DNA of 64,000 bases from Endothia cerciana (lineage: Eukaryota > Ascomycota > Sordariomycetes > Diaporthales > Cryphonectriaceae). Position 1 is the first letter of the stretch, and each line of letters begins with the position of its first letter. Location of the stretch: NCBI GenBank assembly GCA_026119935.1, contig JALRMH010000024.1:1-64000 (forward strand). The letters run 5' to 3'. The translations under genes and the position numbers were made by a program. Under the pieces are notes generated by a model. That model made no database searches and was not told where the DNA came from. It was given only the letters and a program-made list of their open reading frames with translations. Positions 44,110 to 54,502 of this stretch are shown piece after piece.

Positions 44110-45127
44110 AGGACCCTAGCCTTGAAGTGGCCCACCCCCCTCCTTAAGATCTCATTATTCATTTGAACCGGTTCTTGAGACATTGGGCCCTCGCCAGCAC
44201 CCCTGGTGAAGAGCATCGCATTAGTCAGAATTGACCACACCACAACGGCAGACAGGCGATCTACCCAGAGGCAACCGTTTGTATGCGCTCTCCTGCTTAT
44301 TTTTCCTGCCTGTCTTCCTTGGGTCAGTGAGACATAAGGCTGCAGCTTTCAGTGACACAGTCTTGACCGAGGACCACAGGTTGGCGAGCGTCTTGCTATT
44401 GCAAACTCAGCCGTGTCTCGCGTGCGAACTCCTGGACGTCGCCCTAGGCTTGGCAACGCTGGGCCGAGGTGACCTGCAACTGTCTGATCTGAGGTTTCAG
44501 TCGAGCAGAGAGATTCAGACTATTGCGAGTGGCCCTCGTCGCCATTGGCCTGAGACACCGAATCGGTGCCAAATTTTTTTTTTTTTCGGAGAGGCGCCGG
44601 TGCGCTCCCATTCTTCTGTGGGATGCGCGGTGTCTTTTCTTCGAAGACAATCGATATAATCCTCGGTGATCCAACGTGGTGTAGTCAGTATCGTCCTCTG
44701 GTCGTCGTCGTCATTGAGAGGTGCACCCACACCACCGTTTCGCGTCCGTTGTGGATGTTCGTGGGACATCTGAAATAGACACAGTCGTTGGGACGTTTGT
44801 ATGGATGGTGAGGGAAGAAAGAGGGAAGGATTTTCTGAACGGTCCGACGTTTATTAGGACTCAGCGCCGCATTAGCCCCGCGTCGGTGGGGTGCAAGCTC
44901 CTGCAACTCTGTGCTGCAGGTGTGCCCCTCTATTGGCGTCGCTACCTGCACTGCCTGCAGTCCTGTTTTGGGGGGCGGCGCCTTTCCCAGCAAGTGCGTG
45001 CGCCGCCTGGATTTTCACAGCCCAGACACCGCCAGGAATCCTGTACGTGCCCCCACAAAAAAAGTATAAGTTTCATTGTACCCTGTTTATTTTGTTGTAT
45101 TCACAGCTGGGACAGAACAAAGCAAGC

Positions 45128-46060
45128 ATGTCTGAAGACGACTACCGGCCCAAGTCCCCCGACCTCAACTTCTTGGGCGGCCAAGATCAGCCTCAGCCAC
45201 AACAACCTCATCCTCACCCGCAACCTCAACCTCTACGCGTCGAGCCCCCTCCACCGGCACAGAACTGGTACCAGTCACCCCAGGACGATCCCTACAGTCA
45301 CTCTCGCTCTTATTCATATTCCGCACACGTCCACAGCCCAATCGAGTCTGGCTTCTATTCATATCAGCCCATGAGTGCGACAACGCCGTCTTACAACTCA
45401 CCGCGTTTCCCGCCCCATCACTACCAGCAAAACCAGCCGCCAACTCAAGCACCACAACAGGCCTACCAGGGACAGGAGCAGCAACCCTACTTCCCACCTG
45501 TTGTCTCGCCACCGGCCGCTGGTCTCCACCAGGCCCCCTACCAGCCTCCTTTCCCCCACCCGGGATACGTCAAGCCGGAGGACCCCGACACCAAGCTGTT
45601 CAAGACCGAGGAGGCAGGAGGCTCCAAGATGCCACCTCGACGGGCAGCGGCGGCGGCAGCCGCCGCCGACACTCCCGTCATCGAGCCCTCCCCAGTCAAG
45701 ACCAAATTCCCTACCGCACGCATCAAGCGTATCATGCAGGCGGACGAGGAGGTCGGAAAGGTGGCTCAGCAGACGCCCATCGCGGTCGGCAAGGCGCTGG
45801 AGCTGTTCATGATCCAGCTGGTGTCCAAGAGCGCCGAGGTCGCGCGGGAGAAGAACTCCAAGCGCGTCACCCCCGCGATGCTGAAGCAGGTCGTCGAGAA
45901 CGACGACCAGTGGGATTTCCTGAGGGAGATCGTGAGCAAGGTGGACCCCGAGAAGGAGGGCGCGAGCGGCAAGGGAAAGGCCAAGGCCGAGAGTGACTCG
46001 GAGGAGGATTCTGACCAGCCGAAGAGAAGGAGGGGCGGGAGGAAGAAGAAGGCCGCGTAG
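45128..46060 (+). CDS. Negative cofactor 2 alpha (DRAP1/Bur6-like histone-fold protein)
   Basis: An intronless frame of 310 residues from ATG 45128. The frame stays open upstream, but that part is unlike protein, and MSEDDYRPKSP is a natural start. The histone fold is at about 190-272 and begins TKFPTARIKRIMQADEEVGK, with ALELFMIQL in helix 2 and QWDFLREIV at the end, matching NC2-alpha/Bur6. With NC2-beta it clamps TBP on promoters and represses or redirects TATA-dependent transcription. The first 165 residues are Pro/Gln/His/Tyr-rich and disordered, and the C-terminus is an acidic stretch followed by Lys/Arg (RRRGGRKKKAA), a probable nuclear signal. It could instead be called a CBF/NF-YC-type protein, but the PTARIKRIM...EEVGK signature favours NC2-alpha. 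Confidence 0.9.
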   Translation: MSEDDYRPKSPDLNFLGGQDQPQPQQPHPHPQPQPLRVEPPPPAQNWYQSPQDDPYSHSRSYSYSAHVHSPIESGFYSYQPMSATTPSYNSPRFPPHHYQQNQPPTQAPQQAYQGQEQQPYFPPVVSPPAAGLHQAPYQPPFPHPGYVKPEDPDTKLFKTEEAGGSKMPPRRAAAAAAAADTPVIEPSPVKTKFPTARIKRIMQADEEVGKVAQQTPIAVGKALELFMIQLVSKSAEVAREKNSKRVTPAMLKQVVENDDQWDFLREIVSKVDPEKEGASGKGKAKAESDSEEDSDQPKRRRGGRKKKAA

Positions 46061-47607
46061 GGGAGGTGCGAGGACTCGGCCGTGGTAGCTCGGCCGGAAG
46101 GCCAGGAGAGCCTTGGTCATCAGAGGGTGGCAGACGATACCCAGTAGAGAAAATGCAACGGAGGTCATCCCACGGGAGAGTAGTACACAAGATGCGCGCG
46201 GTTGACTTCACGCCGATGAGTCTCATCAGATCCATATCATCATCACATCGTCGCGCCATCGCACTGCACTGGCCGGACTGGGACCGCGACAGGTTCTCAT
46301 CGCCCATGTACCACGGCCGTCTTAGGGACAGCTCGGCACAGTGTGCACCATCTCTTGATGGCGGCCCCGGCTGCACTGCAGATGGCAGCTCTGAGACAAG
46401 CACCTTGGTAACGGATGCCGAGGTTGGGTTGCCTTGTCTGGCTGCTTGGTTCGGCAACTGCCAAGGCAGGTTACCTGGCGATCATTACAGGGGATGAAAA
46501 TGGTGTCGAGGAATAGGGGCGAAAATTGGAGATAATCTCAGGGCTCACGTTCGATACGCAGTGATCGGCCATGCTGAACCTACACGCAAAGAGAATGCTG
46601 CAACTTTCCTTGCTGCTGCAGGTCCACGAGGATTTGGCCAGCCTTCGGTAGAACGGCCAGAAAGGATCAAGAAGGATTTGGTGCTTCTTTGCCCTTTTGG
46701 CGTTGCAGGCTGGGATAGGGTCAGGGGTGCATATAGTGCTGTAGTATACCTTCCAATGAAGGGAACAACAGCCTAGGAATGAACACTTTTGGTTAACAGT
46801 TGTGGTGGCGTCTCTCGTGGCAGAATCTCCTCCGTCTTCAGAGAAGCGTGCCGGAGAATTTGCAGAGTCTGCCTGCCTGTCTGGCTTGATTGATCCTAGA
46901 CAGACACCTGACACATGGGGACGGGCTTACTGAGGAGCAGTCATGCATATCTCTTCTGTAGCATGGCTGAAAGGACGTTTGGAGGCCGTCACAACAGTGG
47001 GCCTGCCTGGCCCAGTGCGAATCTGACAAATTGGGCTGGCTTTCTGTCGAGGGACGCCCTAGAACGTTGTCCTATCCGCACCGTACCGTACCGAACCGAA
47101 CCGTGCCGCGACGCCCGCAGCCAGCGCGGGTTTGGGGTGAGCTCTCTCCTAACTAAACCACATACCACGTCCCCGGGTGGCTTCCAAGGACACATCAGGA
47201 ACTGGACATCGACCATCTACTACTGTACTCAGCTTTATTGCCGACGAAAACCACCCCCCCTCCACCACCACCCGACTCCCTCCTTCGCCGGACGACTACG
47301 ACCACGACTCTGTATACCTCCTGTCGTGGCCCCGTGCAGGAACCCATGCGATGCTGAACTACCGGCCATGATCGATCATTTATCCTTGCTACCATACTTT
47401 AATGTCGAAAATATATGAAGCAATCCGCGCTCGCGGCTCGAATCCCCGTCGCTCCTTTTCTGCGCGCGCCCCTCTTCGGATACCTTTAGCAGCTTCTACA
47501 TCAACGATCCGGCCCCTCCGAGCTCCTGGGCGGTGACCTGACCCCGGCATCTAACACTTCGATTCCCAAGCCAGAAGCCGCTGCCTCGGGCCAGCTTCCA
47601 AGCACCA
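46061..47607. other. 1.5-kb intergenic region before PIK1
   Basis: No gene is recognised. A short CCGTA/CCGAA pentamer repeat lies at 47079-47108. The region carries the NC2-alpha 3' UTR and the PIK1 promoter. Confidence 0.55.
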
Positions 47608-50600
47608 ATGTCGTGGGATCTCTTGCAGCGGTTCATCGACTCGGATGTCTTCAACCAGAACCCCTTCCTTCCCGTCTGCTACCTCACGTACGAACGCCCC
47701 GTTCCAGACTCCCGGTGTTGCTGTTGAACGATGCTGACAACCTTGGCGCGCAGTCGCTACGCCGAACATGTTGGGATACACCATATACTCTGCTCGAAGC
47801 TCCGGCAATTCCCCTACGAGGACATCGAGTTCTTCCGTGCGGCCCACCTGAACCCTAGCCACAGCGGAGGAGACGACGCTGACCAGATCTGAGCAGTGCC
47901 GCAATTATGCCACCTGATTGTCAGCATCAACAATGAGTCTATGGCATTGGAGGAGTTCATATTGGATCTGTGCGAGGAGTCCGTGACTGGTGCGCTTCTG
48001 GTATGTCCATAACACTCCGGCCATCCCCAAGCTACCGCTCGCTAATGCTGCCCCAGACCTACTGGCTGTTCCAGAGCTACGTCCACGATCTTTCTTCGAA
48101 TCCCCAGTCCGAGGCCTTCAGTACATGCGGGAGGGTGTACAACAAGGTCCAGCACGTTGTCTTTGGGTTGGGAGAGGCGGTCAGGCATGAGAAGATCAGG
48201 GAGAATGCGTTGCCAGTCACCATACTGGCTAGCTTTGTGCTGGCCAGCGTGGCTGTCCCCGGTCTGGCCAGTGCGGCAGGCCCAATGGCCGTTGCGCAAG
48301 CTCGGAGACCGCAGCCTATCGACAATACGATCATGACAGAGGCTGCGAACCAGCCGAAGATATCCAGAGCGCATACTGTTTCGGCTACGTCCGCGAATAG
48401 GCCTCGGCGCACGATCAGGGAGACCGGGCGTGTGACCAGCGCCCCAGACCCGAGAGGGTCACCGGATTCCACGCGAGGGCATCCAGAATCCCAGCGAAGA
48501 TCGAACTTGCCACCTTCACGGCCGACGTCCTCTGCCGGCTCTACGGTGACCTCGCCCGTCAAGGAGACAGGGAGGCGGCTACCAAAACACCTCGACCTGG
48601 GAGCGGTCGATGCGAGACTCAGCACATCTTCGCTCCCCTTGCCCGACCTGAAATCGCCGCTCCCCCCTCGCCCTCCTACTCCACAATCTGCAGGCATATC
48701 CGCAGCCATACGGCCATCTGATGTGTCGAGTCTAGCCAGGAGGCATTCCCACCATGCCAAAACAGCTATAAACCAGACAGACATGACAGCTATGCAAAGG
48801 GCGAGGACGCTGAGGTCGAATTACTTCCGCTGCCAGACGCAGTTTCTAACTGCTCTCGAGGACATCTCGAACAGGCTGGTGATAGTCCCGAAAGCAGCCC
48901 GTCTCAGTGCTTTACGTGGTGAACTAGGCATGCTTGCGCAGGACCTGACTGATGCCATGGTGCTGGTCGACATACCTTTCATCTGTCCACCCACCTTGAC
49001 AGACGGCTCGCCAGCCAGGAGCAAACACCATCGGATCGTTCGTCTGAACCCAGCCGAAGCGACTGTCCTTAACAGCGCAGAAAAGGTACCCTACCTGCTG
49101 ATGGTTGAGATTCTGCGCGACGACTTCACCTTTGACCCGGACTCTCCAGACAACAGGAAACTACTGCCACAGTTGTTGGAACAGGGCTCAAGAAGGCGCA
49201 TATTTGACTTGTCTGAATCTGCAAGGGCGCCGCCGGCTTCGAGGGCGCCCGAGCCTCTCGCAGACCCTTCCGTCGACAGCGTCTTCGAGCCGAGCTCGGG
49301 AGACCTCGCCAACTCGCCACAATTGAGACCAGTCGACAGTAACTTGTCCGACAAGACGGTGATAGAGGAGAAGAAACCGGTCCCACAGCGCCAGCCGAGT
49401 TTGACCACAACGGTCTCTACGACGTCCGAGTTGGTGACGCCTAGGAGTTCAGCCACCTCGACATCGCGCTCTAGTAGTCCTAGCGGCCGATCGCTGAGGA
49501 AAATGACTATCTCCTCCGCCCCAAGTAAGGCCTCGGCGGACCAGCCGGATTTCTCCGCCCTCGCAATCCACATGCGGACCGCCTCGCAGATGTTGGCACA
49601 GCTGGAAGCTACATCTGGCAAGAGACCGAAAGGGGAAGTGGCAGCGATCCAGGCCAAGATCATCGCGAGCATGCAGAGGTTGGAGGAGCAGAATTTCGAT
49701 GTGGACGACGGACAGGGACCAACCTTTGACCAAATCATGGCGAAAACGCAAGCCCAGAATATAGCCACGACCACAGACCTGGACGAGGAGACGAATCTCG
49801 ACCCGGCGATCAATGCCAGCGCAGGTGTGGAGCGTATGGAGAACGATTTCAAGACGGGAGGCCTACAAAGGAAGAGCGACCGAGACGACCCCAGCGCAGC
49901 AGTTTTTGGTGAGGCATGGGAGGCCAAAAAGGAGCGTATACGGCGTTCCTCCCCGTACGGGTGGATGAAGAATTGGGACCTTGTGAGCGTCATCGTCAAG
50001 ACCGGGTCGGACCTCCGGCAAGAAGCCTTCGCGTGCCAGCTCATCGACGTCTGCAATCGGATTTGGATTGATGCCGAGGTCGGCGTGTGGGTGAAAGTGA
50101 TGAGGATCCTCGTTACGGGAGAGTCTTCGGGCCTTATTGAGACCATCACCAACGGCGTCTCCCTACACTCGATCAAGCGCAGCCTGACCCTGGCTTCCGT
50201 CGAGGCCGGCCAGAATCCTAGGAGACGTATCGCGACTCTAAAGGACCACTTCGTGAAGGCTTTCGGTGACACTGACAGCGAGGCATACAAGGCAGGAGTC
50301 GATGCTTTCAAGCGATCTCTTGCTGCGTACAGCATCATATCCTACATCTTGCAGCTGAAGGACAGGCACAACGGCAATATCCTCATCGACAACGAAGGCC
50401 ACATCATCCACATCGACTTTGGGTTCATGCTGTCAAACTCTCCGGGAAGTGTCGCGTTTGAGGCGGCACCGTTCAAGCTTACACACGAGTATGTGGAGGT
50501 ACTAGGTGGTATCGGGTCCCCTGAATGGGAGGACTTCAAGAAGCTCTGCAAGCAGGCTTTCTCGGGTGAGCACCTGCAACACGACAAAGACTGATGGTAT

Positions 50601-50931
50601 GCGAAGGGACGCTAACCAGGCTATCAGCGTTACGAAAATCGGCCGACAATATTGTCGACCTTGTCGCCATGATGGGCAAAGACTCCACCATGCCTTGTTA
50701 CTCAGCTGGGGTGGCATCCGTCCAGATGAGTCTGCGCCAGAGATTCCAGCCCCAGTTGAGCCCAGAGAATGCGGAGTCTTTCGTCGAGACAGACCTGATT
50801 GGAAAGTCTATCGGTAGTTATTATACGCGATTGTAAGGCTGCTCTGCCCGCCTTCCCCCGGACTAAAAGTCGTTACTAACCTATGTGGCAGATACGATAC
50901 CTTCCAGTTTAGGACTCAGGGCATCTACTAG
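47608..50931 (+). CDS. PIK1: Phosphatidylinositol 4-kinase, Pik1 type (type III beta)
   Basis: Six exons (47608-47687, 47754-47836, 47897-48000, 48057-50565, 50628-50832, 50892-50931) give 1006 residues; every junction was set by codon phase and GT/AG sites. The enzyme makes PI4P at the Golgi and in the nucleus, with frequenin (Frq1) as activator in yeast. The start MSWDLLQRFIDSDVFNQNPF and the block SMALEEFILDLCEESVTGAL are the Pik1 lipid-kinase unique region. A long Ser/Pro-rich disordered middle follows. The kinase domain starts near WEAKKERIRR and includes the catalytic loop DRHNGN (near 857), the activation-loop IDFGFML (near 874) and the C-terminus FRTQGIY. Three of the first introns fall within 450 bp, so the N-terminal exons are only 80-104 nt, and the last exon is 40 nt. 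Confidence 0.95.
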
Positions 50932-52286
50932 TAATGGGCTATCGCTCACACGGTAGAATCCACCAAACAAAAATCATGGCGATAACGGACTGCATGACGA
51001 TCACTATTACCAGCAAGCAAGCAAGCAGCATCTGAACGGCGTTAGGCTCACTAGACGTGTGACGTGCCAGGTGATCCCGTCAGGCTTCAATGGCGGGGCG
51101 ATGTATTGCCACTGAGCTTCACCAGCGGATAGATTACTGTGGATAGGCAGACGAGCGAATTCAATATACCACCTTCCAACGAAGCCGCCTCATGCGTTAT
51201 ATCACTGGTTTTCCAGGCGGATGTTGTACTGCCAGGTGGCGTTAAGCCCGGTTGGACGACATAGTGACCGTCCAGCTCTGCCATCTAACTTGGTTCGGGC
51301 TGCCTTTACCTCCTTTGGTCATCTTCTCTTGCTTTCACATCGTGCTTCATCGTGCGGTCAGGGCTCCCTTTTGGTGTCTCCCACAGCACCACGTACCTTT
51401 GACCCGGTTTTTGTTTTGGTCTTTTACCTGTGGATCAGAGAAGTCCACTAGGGGTGTGAACTCTGGGTGTTGGTGCGATCCTGGATATAAATGCAGGAGG
51501 GGAGATGACGGCCAGTGGTCTCTATGAAGACTTATTGTTGGGGTAGGTCGAAGGCAAATACTCTTAAGCACCAGAGGCTAGTACTTCACCTGCTATGTTG
51601 AGGGCGATATATTCAGCCTGGAATATGTGTACTAAGAGAAACCACGCTTGCTTTCAGGAGGCTTATGAGACTGGGACTAGGAGCCATTCTCAAAAGGCAA
51701 GACTCGAGTGAGCTCTGTGCTAGGCAGGATCAAAGCTCTCTCTGCTTCAGTCACTACCGGATCCGTTGTTGTTCACCATACTAAGAAACAGTCTCGACGA
51801 CATCAAGTTCAGGTGTGAAAGAAACAGGTCGCAGCTGCCGTGCTTGCCTGGCCAGCTCTCCTTTCCTGTCTCGATCCCTCGCCCACCCACCCACCTTTCC
51901 ATTCTCCGACCCCTCAAGATTGTTCTTCAACTGAAACCAGACTTTCTGTGGCGTTAGAAAGGGTTGAAAAACATTGTCTCTTAGGAGGTCTGGCTCTCCG
52001 TTTCCTTGACTACTCAGACTCGGTCTCTCATCCAACAGCTCACCTCCTCCCATCTTCCTACGCGACGCAACCTTTTCGGTGAAGTTGCGCAGCTATCCAC
52101 AAAGCCGGCGCTGGTCAGAAATTCTGATCTGGACGACGGCTAGAGCTGACGAGGACGTCCATCCTCGTCCGATCCAGCCATTCTTCCGCGATCCTCTCAA
52201 ACCCTCCAAGAGGCGTACCTGCTTGTCAGCCAAATATTTCGTCACCCTACCAGCACACTTAACATCTCGACCATCAGACCGCCAAG
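50932..52286. other. 1.35-kb intergenic region
   Basis: No gene is recognised. The right end (about 51840-52286) is pyrimidine-rich with CACC and CATCATC-like words, typical of a fungal promoter and leader for the gene starting at 52287. The left end is the PIK1 3' UTR. Confidence 0.55.
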
Positions 52287-53679
52287 ATGGCCGGCCGATC
52301 TCGCTCCCACTCCGTCTCCTACGGCTCCGACATGGCCTATGAATGGAGCGCCTTCGAGATCCGCGCACTTATCTGCCTCGTCATCAAAGGAGAGCACCGC
52401 CTCTCGTCAGACCCAATGGATTTTGCTAGCAAGCTCAGTACGCCTAACCCCACCCCTCTCCCCCCCCCCCCCCAAGGGCGTTCTTGAGTCCCGAGACACA
52501 GGTTATGACAAGTATAAAGAACGAACATCTTGTATCACGGCTCGAGACCCGTCCTCTCTTCCATTCTGGAAAGTGGCTGACCACAGGTGCGATAAAGACA
52601 GCGCGCTGAACCCCGGTAGACCCACGACGGAGACTGCGGCCGAGCTCTTCGGTCGCGACATCCCCGTGCAGGACGTCCAAAACATGCTGCTGCGCATACT
52701 CACCAAGAAGAAGCACGCCGTGGATCTAAGTGATCGTCACCCGACGAACGTTGTGACGAAGAGCAAGGTGCAGGCATTCATGCGGTCTTTGAACTTCGAT
52801 GGTGGTGAGGAGGAGTGGAAGTTGATGGGTCGGAGGGAGCGGGTCATGGTGGAGAGGACCAAGATGAGGACGAGGTTGGCGGCGGAGGAGAAGGGAGGCC
52901 AGGGGAGCCCGAGCCATCAGGAAGAGAAGAGAAGGCGCCTGGCGATGATCGAGGACGACTTCAATGCGCAGAAACTGTTGGCTACCTGGGGCATTGGCGC
53001 TAGCTTCTGGGAGGGTGGGTTCCTTGTTGACCATGAACACTCGGCTCGTACTGACAAGTGCCTATTATCTACAGACGCCGTTGAGGAAGATGTCTCTCAA
53101 GCTCGAGACCGAGGTCATACATGCCGCTGGTCTCCTGCACCTGGCGACGACTTCAATTCCACAAACCCGAAGAAAGATTCCTCCTCTGCCAACGACTCCT
53201 CCCGGCCCAAGACCAAAGAGAACGGCCCCTTCTCCATCCCGGAGATTCATCATGACCATGAACCTACTACCACCCCCCTTGGCGTCCGTACTCCAGCCTG
53301 GAACACCCCCGGTGCCGCATTGCACAGCGTCGCTCCCACGCCCAATGTGTCAAGCATGGGCGCCTGGGGTGGTGGTCCTGCGTCGGCTGCACCGACACCG
53401 CTGACTGGTGGATATGATGGTCTTCACGGAGGAGGCTACGGCGCCGCCGATCGTCATGCACAGCCGTCGTCTGCGTATGGTGGATTTGGTGGAGGCTTTG
53501 GTGGTGGTGCTGCTACTCCTCAGCAGCCGTTCGCCCAGACGTCTGCGTATGGCGCGACCGGAGACCACGGTAGTGCTAGCCCCAAGCTTCAGCCTGGCGA
53601 GACGAGTGGACTGAGAGTGGATGTCTACAAGTCTCGCCAAAACAGCACCAACGGCGCGAATGCACGCAATGGAAACTGA
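52287..53679 (+). CDS. Conserved fungal protein of unknown function
   Basis: Three exons (52287-52437, 52598-53014, 53075-53679) give 390 residues. The N-terminal 180 residues look folded and conserved: YEWSAFEIRALICLVIKGEH, then DFASKLNSALNP across intron 1, FGRDIPVQDVQNMLLRIL, and a charged helical region rich in Arg, Glu and Lys ending in GIGASFWE. The rest is Gly/Ala/Ser/Pro-rich and disordered (GGFGGGFGGGAATP). No catalytic motif or known domain is recognised. Intron 1 (160 nt) contains a C14 run and uses AAAG as acceptor, chosen because it keeps phase and joins the conserved block. Intron 2 (60 nt) is stop-free and in frame, but has GTGGGT, CTGAC and CTACAG signals, so I spliced it. A start at 52335 (MAYEWSA) is an alternative. 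Confidence 0.75.
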
Positions 53680-54502
53680 GCTATGGCTCAGTGCAAGATT
53701 TCTGAAAAATCCAGCGGCCACCGCTTCTCACCGTCTTTGAGGGTCGACAGGCCCCAAAATTTGACCAGCCTTTCGATTTGACGTCAGGTGGTCCTGGGCA
53801 ATATGGGATTCCTTGATATCAAGACAGTATTGAAACGCAGTTGCTCCACTTCATCCCGCTCACGCATCTATAGTGATGGATTTTCTGATGTGGTACTCAG
53901 CCATCTGTTCAAGGGATCGTTCACCTAAGATACGCATGTCTCAAAGGCGGCTTGTAGAATGCCAGAAGGGGATAATGGCAAACTCCATCATGATGATAAT
54001 GACACTGACAAGAGCCCCGGGGGATATGAAGCCAGGCGAGCGAGCGAGCCGGACGACGACTATCTCGACAAAGTACACGAGATGCCGACTGGACATACTC
54101 GGTTCTCCTGCCGCTGACCAGCATCAGCCTGCTAAACCCTTCATTCCGGGCGTGTCTCAAATCAGGTGGATCATTGCCTGAATCGCCCAGATAGGATATT
54201 GCGCAGAGCGTGTCGTGAAGATCCCCTGTGGCCCAGCTCTCTATGGGAGAACATCCTGTGGGATAAGCACCCCGGGTGCTACCGCCCCACGCCAGGGGAA
54301 AGACTAGGAGTGCTCATTACGACCAGTGGGGAGCATGTATGCTACGGATCTGATGGTGATGACTTGAAAGACATGTGCCGTACGAGGAAGGTCAGGGCGG
54401 GTGACTGTAGACCACCGCATCGAGTAGCATTCAGTGGTGCTCTGTCCTGCCACGTCTTGCAACTCATTCTCCGATGGAGGTCGCCCCAGTGGAGTCCAAG
54501 TT
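53680..54502. other. Convergent 3' region
   Basis: About 820 bp between the stop codons of the unknown-function gene and the F-box gene. No gene or repeat stands out. Confidence 0.6.

Larger units (their letters stand above)
43021..45127. other. 2.1-kb intergenic region before NC2-alpha
   Basis: No gene is recognised. It contains a 7-bp inverted repeat at 43204-43220, a CAGC-type tandem array at 44019-44109, a T run near 44575-44586, and a TATA-like AGTATAAGT at about 45061 just upstream of the NC2-alpha start. Long frames across the CAGC array are repeat translations (Gln-Pro-Ala-Ser on plus, Trp-Leu-Ala-Gly on minus). Confidence 0.55.

Noticed and set aside
43870..44170. Open frames on both strands across the CAGC array
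   Set aside because: They are repeat translations (Gln-Pro-Ala-Ser and Trp-Leu-Ala-Gly) that arise because a four-base unit repeats every twelve bases without a stop.
47430..47470. GGCTCGAATCCCCG resembling a tRNA B box
   Set aside because: The T stem has a C-C mismatch and no A box lies upstream.
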